The position numbers and the translations under genes are program-made. A stretch of 64,000 bases of DNA, from NCBI GenBank assembly GCA_026707405.1, contig JAPOWW010000004.1, positions 1-64,000 on the forward strand. The letters run 5' to 3'. Within the stretch, counting starts at the first letter, position 1. Each line of letters starts with the position of its first letter. The notes under the pieces are model-generated. The model worked only from the letters and a program-made list of their open reading frames with translations. It did no database searches and was not told where the DNA came from. The DNA comes from Chloroflexota bacterium (GTDB taxonomy: Bacteria > Chloroflexota > UBA11872 > VXNJ01). This document shows, one piece after another, positions 25,363 to 34,645 of the stretch.

Positions 25363-26424
25363 TTGCGGGCTAGCAGCATTTCAACGGAGGACCTTCCTCT
25401 GCAAGACGAGATTGACGCGGTAGTCACAACAGCCCTCGATCAACTCAAAGACGTCCAATTGGACGCCCTTGACGACTGGCGCCGGAGCTACCTGGGTCGC
25501 GGGGGCCGCTTGAACGCACTGCTGAGATCGATAGGGTCGCTTCCGGCAGCCGAAAGGCCGCGGGCGGGCCAGGCTGCCAACGCTGCTCGGAAGAAGCTTG
25601 GGACCGCGCTGAAGCAGCGGGAAGCGGCGCTGTCGGCGGAGGGCGAAGGCGATGTCGAACAGATCGACGTAACCATTCCCGGCTACCGCACGAACGTGGG
25701 CGGGCTGCATCCGATAACGCGGACGTTAAGGGACATTGCGAGGGCGTTCGCGCCGCTGGGCTTTCGGGTGGTGGATACGCCTGAAGTGGAGTGGGACGAA
25801 TATAACTTCGAGAAGCTGAACATTCCTCCCGATCATCCCGCGCGGGACATGTGGGACACTTTTTTTGTCAAGAACGAGGCGCGCCCGGGCGCGATGCTGC
25901 TGCGCACGCACACGTCCCCCGCTCAGATTCGCGTTATGGAGCAGATACGTCCGCCGGTACGGGTGCTCGCAATGGGCCGGTGCTACCGGTATGAGGACGT
26001 GGACGCGACCCACGAGTCGATCTTCTATCAGATAGAAGGTCTGGCGATCGATTCGGGGATTACTATGTCCGACCTGCGGGGTGTGCTGGAATACTTCGCG
26101 CGAACGATGTTCGGCCGCGACAGGAAGATCAGAATACGCGGCAGCTTCTTTCCTTTCACCGAGCCGAGCTGCGAGGCCGAGATGTCGTGTCACGTTTGCG
26201 GCGGCGAGGGGTGCCGCGTGTGCAGCGGCACGGGCTGGATCGAGATTCTTGGCGCCGGGATGGTGCACCCCGACGTTTTGCGGGGCGTCGGCTACGATCC
26301 CGACAGGTACTCGGGATTTGCATTTGGCATGGGCGCCGAGCGGATTGCGATGTTGCGATACGGCATAGACGACATTCGCAACTTCTACCGAAACGACCTT
26401 CGTTTTCTGCGCCAGTTCAACTGA
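25363..26424 (+). CDS. pheS: Phenylalanyl-tRNA synthetase alpha subunit
   Basis: Catalytic subunit of the class II alpha2-beta2 PheRS. The N-terminal coiled coil (about 15-95) is followed by the core: motif 1 region HPITRTLRDIARAFAPLGF, motif 2 region RTHTSPAQIRVM and GRCYRYEDVDATHE, and motif 3 GFAFGMGAERIAMLRYGIDDIRNFY. The only conventional start is TTG at 25363, which has no ribosome binding site. A CTG at 25399 in the same frame sits 8 bases after ACGGAGG, giving a 341-residue protein of typical length. I think CTG is the true start and keep the TTG coordinate only as the outer bound. Confidence 0.95.
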   Translation: MRASSISTEDLPLQDEIDAVVTTALDQLKDVQLDALDDWRRSYLGRGGRLNALLRSIGSLPAAERPRAGQAANAARKKLGTALKQREAALSAEGEGDVEQIDVTIPGYRTNVGGLHPITRTLRDIARAFAPLGFRVVDTPEVEWDEYNFEKLNIPPDHPARDMWDTFFVKNEARPGAMLLRTHTSPAQIRVMEQIRPPVRVLAMGRCYRYEDVDATHESIFYQIEGLAIDSGITMSDLRGVLEYFARTMFGRDRKIRIRGSFFPFTEPSCEAEMSCHVCGGEGCRVCSGTGWIEILGAGMVHPDVLRGVGYDPDRYSGFAFGMGAERIAMLRYGIDDIRNFYRNDLRFLRQFN

Positions 26425-26436
26425 CAGGGCCGCCTC

Positions 26437-28908
26437 ATGCTCGTACCGATTCGCTGGCTTCGCGACTACGTAGAGATTGACGCTTCCGCGCAGGAGCTCG
26501 CGGCCCGTCTAAACGACTCGGGAGTGGAAATCGCTTCCGTGTCGACCATTGGCGCGCATTGGGAGCCGGACAAGATCGTGGTGGGGCAGATAATCAGTAT
26601 CGATCCCCATCCCAACGCGGACCGGTTGACTCTCCCAACAGTCGATACAGGCGGCGCCGAGGTCCGGATTGTCACCGGAGCGTCGAACATCCAAGCCGGC
26701 GACAAGGTACCGTTCGCCATGGAAGGGGCGAGTCTCGTTGATCCCAGGAAGAACGACGGCAGCCTGATGAAGCTGCGAGCGGCCTCGATCCGCGGGGTCG
26801 CCAGCAGGGGAATGGTGTGCTCGCCGCTCGAACTGGGGCTGTCGGACGACCATGAAGGAATACTGATCCTGCCGGAGGACGCTCCCGTCGGGGTTCCCCT
26901 GATCGACTTCATGGGCGGTGACGTAATCGAGCTGGACATGAAGCCGAACCGAGCCGATTGCCTAGCGATGCTGGGAGTCGCGCGGCAAGCCGCCGCCCTT
27001 TACGGCCGCTCGATAGCGGAGCCGGATACCGGCAGGGAACGCAATGATCGCTCGGTGCTGCCGGACCTGAAGATCGAGATCGAGGATCCCGGTCTGTGTG
27101 CGCGATATTCGGCCGCTTACATGTACGACGTGGCCGTCGGCGAGTCGCCGGTGTGGCTGCGGACACGCCTCGAGCAGGCAGGCGTGAGGCCGATAAACAA
27201 CATCGTCGACATAACCAACTTCGTGATGCTCGAGATGGGGCAACCGCTGCACGCGTTCGACTGGGCGAAATTGACGGGGAACTTCATCGGTGTGCGGTCG
27301 GCGCGGGCGGGCGAAACGCTGACGACCCTGGACGGTCAGGAGCGCGAACTGGACCCGGAGAATCTGCTGATCGTCGACGGTGAGGGGGCGGTAGGTCTGG
27401 CGGGCGTCTTGGGCGGACTGGAGACCGAGATCACGAATGAAACGACTGAGATATTGCTGGAATCGGCGAATTTTGCACAGACCAGTATTCGCCGGACCTC
27501 ACGCGGTCTGGGCCTCAGAAGCGAGGCGTCGCGCAGGTTCGAGCAGCGGCTTTCGCCGGAGACAACGGTCCATGCGCTGAGACGAGCCGTTCAACTGGCC
27601 GAGGAGATCGGCGCGGCCAAGGGTGTCGAAGTGTGGGAGGACTCGTATCCTGCTCCGCGGGAGATTCCGACCGTCGACTTTCCGTTGAGCGAGGTCCCGC
27701 GGCTGTTGGGAATCGACTTTCCGGAAGATGACGTAATCGACACGCTCGCTCGCGCGGGGTTCGAGGTCGAGAAATCCGGAGAGGGGATGCTAAAGGTCAC
27801 GCCGCCGTACTGGCGGGGCGACGTGACGATGAAGGCGGACCTGGTCGAAGAGGTAGTGAGCCTGATCGGCTTCGAGGCGATTCCTTCGACGCTTCCGACC
27901 GGAGGAGTAACGGACGTCGTGCCGGGCGAGCTGGACCCGCGCGAACAGGCACTGCGTGACGTGCTGGCGGCGGCGGGTTTTCAGGAAGCCATTACTTACA
28001 CGATTACCAGCACCGAGCGAATGGGCGTACTGGTTCACGGCGGGACCGACGATGGCGCGTTCGATGATTTGGGTACGGAGCTGGCTGAACTGCTGCTGTC
28101 CGTCCCGGCTGATGCCATCGAGCTGGTCAATCCGCTGAGGTCCGAGCAGAACGTGATGCGGACGACGGCGCTGCCGTCGCTTCTGGAGACTCTTTCGGCA
28201 AACCTCCGCTTCACGAAGCGTGACGCGGCGCTGTTCGAGATAGGCCCGATTTTCATGCCGCACGATGGCGACTTGCCGGACGAGCGACGGGTCTTGACGG
28301 TGATTTCAGGAGCTTGGCGGTCGGAGCTTGGATGGGACGATTCGAGCGAAGTCGATTTCTTCGCAATGAAGGGCGTTGCGGAGCTAGTCCTCGACCGGCT
28401 GGGTCTTTCGGACTCGGACTACAAGCCGTTCCGCCACCCCGCGTTTAGAGTTGGGTCTTGCGCTGTCATAGTCGCAGGCGGCCACCTGATAGGCGCGGTC
28501 GGCGAGGTGGATCCGGCCGTGAGGGCAGCCGTCGACATAGACGAGACTGCGTGGGCGTTCGTGCTCGATCTTCGGCGGAGCTTCGAGCGGGCCGCCGACG
28601 TGAGGAGCTTCCGTAGTCTTCCCAGGTTCCCGGCCATTGTGCAGGACCTTTCGATAGTCGTTGGGACCGACGTGCCATCGGCGGACATCGTCGCAACGAT
28701 CCGCAAGGCCGGACGGGCGCTGGTCGACGACGTGCGAATAGTCGACCAATACCGGGGCGAGCAGGTGCCGGAAGACAAGCGGGGGCTGACGTATTCGATT
28801 ACCTACCGGTCGCCTGAAAGAACGCTGGTCGACCGAGAAGCCGCCAACTGCCATCAGCGCATCCTGAGGGCGCTGCAAGCCCGCTTCGGCGCGACGCTGA
28901 GAACCTAG
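26437..28908 (+). CDS. pheT: Phenylalanyl-tRNA synthetase beta subunit
   Basis: 823-residue partner of PheS. The order of domains can be followed: N-terminal tRNA-binding (EMAP-like) domain with HPNADRLTLPTVDTG (about 65-80), B3/B4 editing domain (about 210-390, RPINNIVDITNFVMLEMGQPLHAFD), B5 domain (about 410-480), the catalytic-like core, and the C-terminal anticodon-binding FDX-ACB domain (SLPRFPAIVQDLSIVV... to the end). Length is typical. It starts 12 bases after the pheS stop, so the subunits are co-expressed. Confidence 0.97.
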   Translation: MLVPIRWLRDYVEIDASAQELAARLNDSGVEIASVSTIGAHWEPDKIVVGQIISIDPHPNADRLTLPTVDTGGAEVRIVTGASNIQAGDKVPFAMEGASLVDPRKNDGSLMKLRAASIRGVASRGMVCSPLELGLSDDHEGILILPEDAPVGVPLIDFMGGDVIELDMKPNRADCLAMLGVARQAAALYGRSIAEPDTGRERNDRSVLPDLKIEIEDPGLCARYSAAYMYDVAVGESPVWLRTRLEQAGVRPINNIVDITNFVMLEMGQPLHAFDWAKLTGNFIGVRSARAGETLTTLDGQERELDPENLLIVDGEGAVGLAGVLGGLETEITNETTEILLESANFAQTSIRRTSRGLGLRSEASRRFEQRLSPETTVHALRRAVQLAEEIGAAKGVEVWEDSYPAPREIPTVDFPLSEVPRLLGIDFPEDDVIDTLARAGFEVEKSGEGMLKVTPPYWRGDVTMKADLVEEVVSLIGFEAIPSTLPTGGVTDVVPGELDPREQALRDVLAAAGFQEAITYTITSTERMGVLVHGGTDDGAFDDLGTELAELLLSVPADAIELVNPLRSEQNVMRTTALPSLLETLSANLRFTKRDAALFEIGPIFMPHDGDLPDERRVLTVISGAWRSELGWDDSSEVDFFAMKGVAELVLDRLGLSDSDYKPFRHPAFRVGSCAVIVAGGHLIGAVGEVDPAVRAAVDIDETAWAFVLDLRRSFERAADVRSFRSLPRFPAIVQDLSIVVGTDVPSADIVATIRKAGRALVDDVRIVDQYRGEQVPEDKRGLTYSITYRSPERTLVDREAANCHQRILRALQARFGATLRT

Positions 28909-28913
28909 CCGGA

Positions 28914-29741
28914 TTGCGAGCCGGGTCACAGATCGTGAGTTCGGCGGCCAAACTCCCCGACAGTTTTGACGACCGCGAGAGTGTCGAGGCGTGGGACTCG
29001 GCGGCGGATGCGTGGGAGGAATTCGTCGAGTCGGGCGCGGACTACTATCGCACCGAGGTGCACGGCCCGGCGCTGCTGTCGACTTGCGGCGACGTGAGAG
29101 GGCTTCGCGTGCTGGACGTTGGTTGCGGACAAGGTTGGTTTTCCCGGCAACTGGCTCTCAAGGGCGCTCAAGTGACGGGGATCGATATTTCTTCTCGACA
29201 GATTGAGAATGCTCTCAAGCACGAGGAACGCTCGCCGCTTGGAATCGAGTATCGGATTGAGAGCGCCGCAGAGTCGGCAGGATTGTGGAAGCCGGGATCG
29301 TTCGATCTGGCGACGGGCTGCATGTCGTTTCAGGACATGGCGGACGTTGGCGCGGCGTTCGCGGCGGTTAGGGAACTGCTGGTCGAAAATGGACGGTTGG
29401 TCATTTCGGTATCGCATCCGGGGACCGATACGGTTCACCGTGAGTGGGAGCTGAGTGACGACGGGAGCAGGCTCGCGCTGAAGATCGACCGCTATTTCGA
29501 TACAGGTCCGAGGACAGTGAACTGGTCGATGGAAAGGCTCGTATCCCACTGGGAGAGTCCAGCCTGGCGAAGGACGCTTACGGAATGGAGCAAGCTCATT
29601 GCGGAGGCTGGATTCGTCATGCGTCGAATGAACGAACCCCGACCGACCCGAGAGCAGATTGCACGGCAGCCCGCGCTTGAAGACGCCGCCCGCCTGCCGA
29701 TGTTTCTGATATTCGATCTGATCTGCGACGACCGTTCTTAA
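28914..29741 (+). CDS. Class I SAM-dependent methyltransferase
   Basis: 275 residues in the track, starting from TTG; a GTG at 28935 (VSSAAKLP) is an alternative. Motif I is LRVLDVGCGQGWFS (about 65-78), the acidic residue ending strand 2 is in VTGIDISS, and FDLATGCMSFQDM is the post-motif acidic/aromatic block. The fold resembles UbiE/Methyltransf_11 small-molecule methyltransferases. It begins 5 bases after the pheT stop and may be read through from that operon, but no functional link is evident. The acceptor substrate is unknown. Confidence 0.85.
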   Translation: MRAGSQIVSSAAKLPDSFDDRESVEAWDSAADAWEEFVESGADYYRTEVHGPALLSTCGDVRGLRVLDVGCGQGWFSRQLALKGAQVTGIDISSRQIENALKHEERSPLGIEYRIESAAESAGLWKPGSFDLATGCMSFQDMADVGAAFAAVRELLVENGRLVISVSHPGTDTVHREWELSDDGSRLALKIDRYFDTGPRTVNWSMERLVSHWESPAWRRTLTEWSKLIAEAGFVMRRMNEPRPTREQIARQPALEDAARLPMFLIFDLICDDRS

Positions 29742-29864
29742 TAGTGCAGTAGCGCAGCTTGCCCCGGCGGTTGAGGAGAGGCGAGAGAGTCCTACCGCGC
29801 CCTGCGGTTGCTAAAATTCCGGCGTTCCAGAGATTCACTACGGCCATAGCGCATCGGAGGTAAC

Positions 29865-30956
29865 GTGCCCCGACTGTTCGGCAGAGACTACACAAGGGAC
29901 GAATTCCTACGGCACGTGGGCCAAGCGTCGCAGGTGGGCGGCGTCCGCGAATACCGGATACAGGACGGACCGGCCGACGGAATCCACGCAGCCGACGTAT
30001 ACACCGGCAGCGGACTTCGGTTCACGGTGCTGCCGGGTCGGAGTATGGACATAAGCCACGCCTCGTACAAGGGCGTTCCGATCTGCTGGATATCGCCGGC
30101 GGGAGAGGTGTCGCCCTGGGCGTATGAACCCGAGGGTCTGGGATGGCTAAGGACATTCGCGGGCGGCCTGCTGACTACCTGCGGGTTGACCCACATCCAC
30201 TTTCCCGAGGATGTGGGAGACAAGAGCTACGGTCTGCATGGCCGTGCCTCGACGCTGGTCGCCTCGAACGTGCAGGCGGGAGCCGAATGGGACGGGGACG
30301 AATACCGGCTTTGGGTGTCGGGCCGGACCATAGAGTCGGCGCTGTTCGACGAGCAGATGGAGCTTCAGCGGACGATTTCGACCGAGTTGGGATCGGCCTG
30401 CCTTCGGATCGAAGACGTGGTCACGAACATCGGATTCCGGGAAACGCCGCACGTGATGCTCTATCACATCAACATGGGGTTCCCGGTGTTGGGGCCTGAT
30501 GCCGAGCTGGTGGTCGCGAGCCTGCACGCCGCGCCCGGCGACATCAATCCGCCGGACGACGAGGAAGGACCTTACAAGTTTCCCGCGCCGCGCGCGGACT
30601 ATCCCAACACGGTATTCGACCACCAACCGTTGACGGATGGGAACGGCATGGCGCACGTCGGGTTGATCAATGAGGAACTCGGCTCCGGCCCGCTGGGCGT
30701 GCGGATCTCATATCGTGCGGCGGAGCTGCCGCATTTGAACCAGTGGAAGATGCTGGATCTGGGCGAGTACGTGCTGGGCCTAGAGCCGGCGAGCACAGCC
30801 TTCGGCACGCGCGAAGAAATGCGCGAATCGGGGGGTATGAAATTCCTGGCGCCGGGAGAATCCGTGCGCTATCTGGTCGAGGTAGGCGTTCTGGAAGGCG
30901 AGTCGGAGATCTCCGAGTTCAAGGACCTGGTCAAGGCGGTGCGCGACGCCGGATAA
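29865..30956 (+). CDS. DUF4432/aldose 1-epimerase-like protein
   Basis: 363 residues with a galactose-mutarotase-like beta-sandwich signature: VLPGRSMDISHASYKGVPICWISP, TFAGGLLTTCGLTH, and the LHGRASTL and YHINMGFPVL blocks typical of the DUF4432 group. Aldose epimerases use a His and a Glu; the His in YGLHGRAS and the His in MLYHINMG are candidates. The start is GTG with GGAGG 4 bases upstream. The role is probably carbohydrate anomer conversion or binding, in keeping with other sugar genes in the window. Confidence 0.85.
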   Translation: MPRLFGRDYTRDEFLRHVGQASQVGGVREYRIQDGPADGIHAADVYTGSGLRFTVLPGRSMDISHASYKGVPICWISPAGEVSPWAYEPEGLGWLRTFAGGLLTTCGLTHIHFPEDVGDKSYGLHGRASTLVASNVQAGAEWDGDEYRLWVSGRTIESALFDEQMELQRTISTELGSACLRIEDVVTNIGFRETPHVMLYHINMGFPVLGPDAELVVASLHAAPGDINPPDDEEGPYKFPAPRADYPNTVFDHQPLTDGNGMAHVGLINEELGSGPLGVRISYRAAELPHLNQWKMLDLGEYVLGLEPASTAFGTREEMRESGGMKFLAPGESVRYLVEVGVLEGESEISEFKDLVKAVRDAG

Positions 30957-31026
30957 CTCCGCGGCGAAAGGGCGCGCGCCCGATCACGTAGAGACGATCC
31001 GGGTCCGGTTTTCAGACTGCGACTCG

Positions 31027-31392
31027 ATGGGCGTGGCCCACCATTCCAACTATTTTCGGTGGCTCGAAGAGGCGCGTTTGGGTTTTCTGCGGGGCGGCGG
31101 ATGGCCGTACACGGAGATCGAAATGCGCGGAATCCACATGCCGGTGTTCGATTGCGCCTGCCGGTTCATCTCGGCGGTCAGGTCAGAGGACGTGATCGAG
31201 GTCCGGCTTCGGGTTGCGGTCGCCACCCGGGCGCGTATCGAGTTCGAGTACGAGGTGTACGCGGCCGGTTCGGACAAGCTGGCGGCTTCGGCGGGCACCA
31301 GTCACGCCTACGTGGACGACGACGGCCGTCCGGCGAGGCTGGATGCGGAGTCTGGGCTATGGCAATGGCTCGTCCGATGGAAATCCGCCTAG
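31027..31392 (+). CDS. 4-hydroxybenzoyl-CoA thioesterase (4HBT/YbgC) family hotdog protein, start uncertain
   Basis: Acyl-CoA thioesterase of the hotdog fold: MGVAHHSNYFRWLEEARLGFL is the YbgC/4HBT signature. In the family this is preceded by V-x-x-x-D-x-D containing the catalytic Asp, and that sequence is present in the same frame upstream of the track's ATG (IRVRFSDCDSMG). The frame stays open back to 30886 but contains no ATG, GTG, TTG or CTG before 31027. Either a non-standard start (for example ATC at 30997) is used, or a base error or mutation has removed the start. Starting at 31027 would delete the catalytic residue. The remainder looks intact. Confidence 0.8.
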   Translation: MGVAHHSNYFRWLEEARLGFLRGGGWPYTEIEMRGIHMPVFDCACRFISAVRSEDVIEVRLRVAVATRARIEFEYEVYAAGSDKLAASAGTSHAYVDDDGRPARLDAESGLWQWLVRWKSA

Positions 31393-31408
31393 CTCTTCGG
31401 AGACGAGT

Positions 31409-31783
31409 TTACCTTTCTGGATCGGGGTCGTCGGCGCGCCCCGCGGGCTCTGACAGAGGCCTCTCTCTGGCGTAGACGGCTGTGGTCAGCGCCGGCGTTT
31501 GCGGCTTGTACGGCTCGACTTTGATCCGGGATTCCTCCTTGCGCGCTCTCGCCAGATCGTAGGCGGTCTGCCGTCGCAGCCAGAACTCGGCGGTGGACCA
31601 GCCAACCTTCTCAAGCCGAATCGCCATCTCCACCGAAACCGCGGCGTGGCCGTTTAGCACACGCGAGAGGCTATGGCGGGCTACTCCCAGGACCCTTGCC
31701 GCTTCCGTGACGCTAAGGCCAAGCGGAGCCAGGCAATTGTCACGAATGCTGCGGCCGGGGTGCGGGGGATTGATCATCGCCAT
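31409..31783 (-). CDS. higA: HigA-family antitoxin (XRE helix-turn-helix)
   Basis: 124-residue DNA-binding antitoxin. The helix-turn-helix spans about residues 24-60 ([36 protein letters not shown]), and the [26 protein letters not shown] opening is typical of HigA. A C-terminal tail of about 30 residues after EPYKPQ is longer than in minimal HigA. It is 18 bases downstream of higB on the same strand, the toxin-first order characteristic of higBA. Confidence 0.92.
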   Translation of the reverse strand: MAMINPPHPGRSIRDNCLAPLGLSVTEAARVLGVARHSLSRVLNGHAAVSVEMAIRLEKVGWSTAEFWLRRQTAYDLARARKEESRIKVEPYKPQTPALTTAVYARERPLSEPAGRADDPDPER

Positions 31784-31801
31784 TAAGTTCTCGCCTTTGT
31801 T

Positions 31802-32080
31802 TTAGTGGTAGTCGATCAGGTCGACGTCGTACACGTCGCCGCCGTCGAACCGGAACACCATGCGCCAGTTTGCTGAGATTCTGATGCTCCAAAACTCCTT
31901 GCGGTCGACTTTCAACTGATGCAGCCGATATCCCGGCATTGCAAGGTCCCACGGATTTCGGGCGGCGTCGAGGTCGGCCAAGGCGACCTCAATCCGTTCG
32001 ACCTGATCAGCACGCAACCGGCTACGGTCTCCCCGTTCATACAGCCGTTTCAGACCGCGGTTGCGAAACGTCCGAATCAC
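31802..32080 (-). CDS. higB: HigB-family toxin (RelE-like mRNA interferase)
   Basis: 92 residues, RelE/HigB fold: the N-terminal MIRTFRNRGLKRLYERG, PWDLAMPGYRLHQLKVDRKEFWSIRISANWRMVFRF core and DVDLIDYH end match HigB closely. Family members cut mRNA on the ribosome. The start is GTG at 32080; no better start is present. Upstream lies a short direct repeat, GTACC-GT-GTACC (32089-32100), that could be the HigA operator. Confidence 0.92.
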   Translation of the reverse strand: MIRTFRNRGLKRLYERGDRSRLRADQVERIEVALADLDAARNPWDLAMPGYRLHQLKVDRKEFWSIRISANWRMVFRFDGGDVYDVDLIDYH

Positions 32081-32088
32081 ACCTAAAT

Positions 32089-32100
32089 GTACCGTGTACC
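32089..32100. promoter_or_regulatory. Direct repeat upstream of higB, candidate HigA operator
   Basis: GTACC GT GTACC sits 9 bases before the higB start. HigA-type antitoxins repress their own operon at short symmetric or repeated sites; the match here is only by position and repeat structure. Confidence 0.3.
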
Positions 32101-32152
32101 GGAACGCATATCAAGCATGTGCTCTCATATCAGCGTGGCGCCGGCCCTGAGG

Positions 32153-33340
32153 CTACGTGCCGCTTACGACGCAGCCAGATTGCCAGACGGTATCGGGGCG
32201 GCTGAGGGCCATGAGGTCGTCGGCTGGATCGTCGGCCACGAGGACGAGATCGGCGACCTTGCCGGGATCGATGGTTCCGACTTCGTCGGCTATTCCGAGC
32301 ATCTCCGACGCCTGACTCGTGGCTGACGCGAGCGCCATGGAGGGACTCATGCCGCGTTCGACGTAGACCGCCACCTCTCGCGCCAGCGTCTCGCTCGTGT
32401 GCTCGACGAACTGTATTCCCATGTCGGAACCGGCGGCGATCCTAACTCCGGCCGCCAGGGCTGCGTCGACATGCTTGTAGAAGACGGGCCTTAGAGCCTC
32501 GACCTTCTCACGCGCCCAATCGGGGAGCGCCGGATGGGCGATGTTGTTGCCCACGAAATGGAGCGTTGCGACCGTGGGCACGAGCCAGGTGCCGGCGCGG
32601 GCCATAAGCTCTGCGGTTGGGGCGTCGACAAAGGTACCGTGCTCGATGGAGGTGATCCCGGCCTCGACGGAGTTGCGGACCGCTTCGATGCTGTGGGCGT
32701 GGGCGGCGCACGGGATTCCCGCCGCCGCGGCTTCTTCGACGACCGCGCGAAGCTGGTCGCTCGAATACTGACTGCTCGTCGGATCGCTCGTCGGCGTCAT
32801 CACGCCGCCGCTGGCCATGATCTTTACGAAGCGCGCGCCCGATTCAACCTGGTCTCTGGCCGCGCGGCGGAGGTCATCGATCGATTCGGCCTCGACGCCC
32901 AGGAAATGTCCGTGCCCGCCGAAAGTGGTGATGTTGGAGAACGCCGGAAGGATTCGGGGGGCGGGTAGATTTTTGGTATCGAGGTCGTGCAACAGTTGGG
33001 CCATCAGCGCGTTCGGGGCCGCGATTTCGCGAATGGTAGTCACGCCGGACCTGACGAGGCTTTCGCAGTTGGCCTTCGCCCAGCCGAGCTTGGCTGCGTC
33101 GTCGGCTTGCATGTAGTCTTCGATCGCGGTCGGCTCGGCGTTCATGAACAGGTGGACGTGACAGTCGATGAGTCCGGGAACCAGATGCTTGCCGGTCGCT
33201 TCGACGACCGTGTCGGCGCTTGCGGAGTTGGCTCCTACCGACTGGATGCGGCCATCGTCGATCAGAACATCTCCGACCGACGGGGTCGATCCCGGCTTAC
33301 CGTCGTGGATTGTGACGTTGGCGACCAGGGTTGAGGTCAT
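32153..33340 (-). CDS. Metal-dependent amidohydrolase (imidazolonepropionase/prolidase-like)
   Basis: 395 residues of the amidohydrolase superfamily with flanking beta-sandwich domain. H-x-H metal ligands lie in GLIDCHVHL (about 57-65), the bridging Lys is probably in FVKIMASGG (about 174-182), the later His residues are in CAAHAHS and SIEHGT, and the catalytic Asp is in IAAGSDMGIQF. The C-terminal GTIDPGKVADLVLVADDP is a standard superfamily ending. Related proteins hydrolyse Xaa-Pro or Xaa-Arg dipeptides and imidazolone compounds. The start overlaps the HAD gene stop by 4 bases, so they are co-translated. Confidence 0.92.
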   Translation of the reverse strand: MTSTLVANVTIHDGKPGSTPSVGDVLIDDGRIQSVGANSASADTVVEATGKHLVPGLIDCHVHLFMNAEPTAIEDYMQADDAAKLGWAKANCESLVRSGVTTIREIAAPNALMAQLLHDLDTKNLPAPRILPAFSNITTFGGHGHFLGVEAESIDDLRRAARDQVESGARFVKIMASGGVMTPTSDPTSSQYSSDQLRAVVEEAAAAGIPCAAHAHSIEAVRNSVEAGITSIEHGTFVDAPTAELMARAGTWLVPTVATLHFVGNNIAHPALPDWAREKVEALRPVFYKHVDAALAAGVRIAAGSDMGIQFVEHTSETLAREVAVYVERGMSPSMALASATSQASEMLGIADEVGTIDPGKVADLVLVADDPADDLMALSRPDTVWQSGCVVSGT

Positions 33341-34059
33341 GTGCGTAACTGTTCTATCAGCGAGGCTGCTTCGCCGGGATTGGTGACTATCTCGTCCGGC
33401 TCGTGGGTAGCTTCATCCAGGGAATAGCCGTACTGATTGATCCAGATCGTGCCGATTCCGATGGGCCCGGCTCCGGCGATGTCCGCATGAAGCGAGTCGC
33501 CGATCATCACGGTCTCGGATGATTGGGAGCCGGTCAGTTCGAGCGCGCGCTCAAATATTCGCGGATCGGGTTTCCAAATACCCAGGTCTTCGCTTACGAG
33601 GATGTGGTCGAGTCTCGAATCGACGTCCATCTTCCTGATCTTGCCCCACTGCTTGCCATGTTCACCGTTCGTTATGAGGCAGTTCTCGAATTGGGAAGCG
33701 ACGTTGAGCAGGCGTTCGGCTCCGGGCAGGAAGCCCACGCCTTCGAAGTAGTGACGGTAGTAGCCATCACATATCTTGACCGGGAGGTCTTCGGGTTCGA
33801 CGCCCGCTCGTTGCAGGGCGACCTCCCAACGCCCCTCGCGCTCAAGCTCGTCCCACGCATTGCGGCGCAAGAGATCGCTGACTATGTATTCATATTCACG
33901 GTAGGTGGCCGCAGCCTGATCGGGCGAAACCCGATCGCGAAGCTCGTCAAGCGACCTGCCGTACGCGCCGCGCATGTGGGCCGTCTCGTCCAGAAGCGTG
34001 TCGTCCAGGTCGATGAAGACGGCCTTGAGCTTGTCCGCGCGGAGAAAGCTGGGAGCCAA
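33337..34059 (-). CDS. HAD-superfamily hydrolase, YjjG-like phosphatase
   Basis: 240 residues of the HAD-IA class. Motif I is IDLDDTLLD (Asp nucleophile and acid/base), motif II is the Thr in CLITNGEHGKQ, motif III is the Lys in GIWKPDPRIF and motif IV is MIGDSLHADIAGA. Helical C1 cap between about residues 20 and 85. The track start is TTG. YjjG-like enzymes dephosphorylate nucleotides or small phosphoesters. It precedes and overlaps the amidohydrolase gene. Confidence 0.9.
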   Translation of the reverse strand: MAPSFLRADKLKAVFIDLDDTLLDETAHMRGAYGRSLDELRDRVSPDQAAATYREYEYIVSDLLRRNAWDELEREGRWEVALQRAGVEPEDLPVKICDGYYRHYFEGVGFLPGAERLLNVASQFENCLITNGEHGKQWGKIRKMDVDSRLDHILVSEDLGIWKPDPRIFERALELTGSQSSETVMIGDSLHADIAGAGPIGIGTIWINQYGYSLDEATHEPDEIVTNPGEAASLIEQLRT

Positions 34060-34118
34060 TCTGATCCTAGGCGTATTGCGGCGCGGTTAGCGCCGAACGC
34101 GAGCGGGTCACGGACGGA

Positions 34119-34601
34119 CTAGATGCTGTGCTCGGTAAATACGGCGAGCTCCGGGGCGGCTTCGGCGTCTTCCAGCGAGCTTCGGTGCGTGTCGATGCCC
34201 ACCTGCAACGCGTTCCAGGCCAGCGTGGCGCATTTGATCCGAACGGGATAGCGCCGTATTCCCTGCAGGGCCTCCAGATCGCCAAGCTCGTCCGGGTCGA
34301 TCTCGACCTCGCCCTTAAACATACTTTTTATCAGTTCCACCAAGTCCTCGGCTTCAGTCAGCCGCCTGCCCTTGACCTGCTCGGTCAGCATGGACGCGGA
34401 CGCCTGGCTGATGGAGCAGCCGTGGCCGTCAAACTTGATTTCGAGGATGGATTCGTCTTCGAGCGAGGCGGTAATGATCAACTCGTCACCGCAGAGGGGG
34501 TTCTTGCCTTCGGCGTGTATGTCCGGATGCTCGACCCGACCGCGGTTCATGGGCGACCGGTAGTGGTCGAGGATTATTTCGCGATAGAGGTCGTCGAGCA
34601 T
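34119..34601 (-). CDS. sufU: SufU-type iron-sulfur cluster assembly protein
   Basis: 160-residue NifU/IscU-fold protein that accepts sulfur from SufS in SUF systems lacking SufE. The three ligand cysteines are Cys37 (NPLCGDEL), Cys62 (HGCSISQASASML) and a third in IKCATLAW near residue 125. The insertion between the second and third Cys (KGRRLTEAEDL...) identifies SufU and not IscU. It is the last gene of the suf cluster, 128 bases after sufS with an interspersed hairpin repeat in the gap. Confidence 0.95.
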   Translation of the reverse strand: MLDDLYREIILDHYRSPMNRGRVEHPDIHAEGKNPLCGDELIITASLEDESILEIKFDGHGCSISQASASMLTEQVKGRRLTEAEDLVELIKSMFKGEVEIDPDELGDLEALQGIRRYPVRIKCATLAWNALQVGIDTHRSSLEDAEAAPELAVFTEHSI

Positions 34602-34645
34602 CCTACTTGAAGAACTCCCATGTCATTCCCCTGCAAGGCGCCGTT

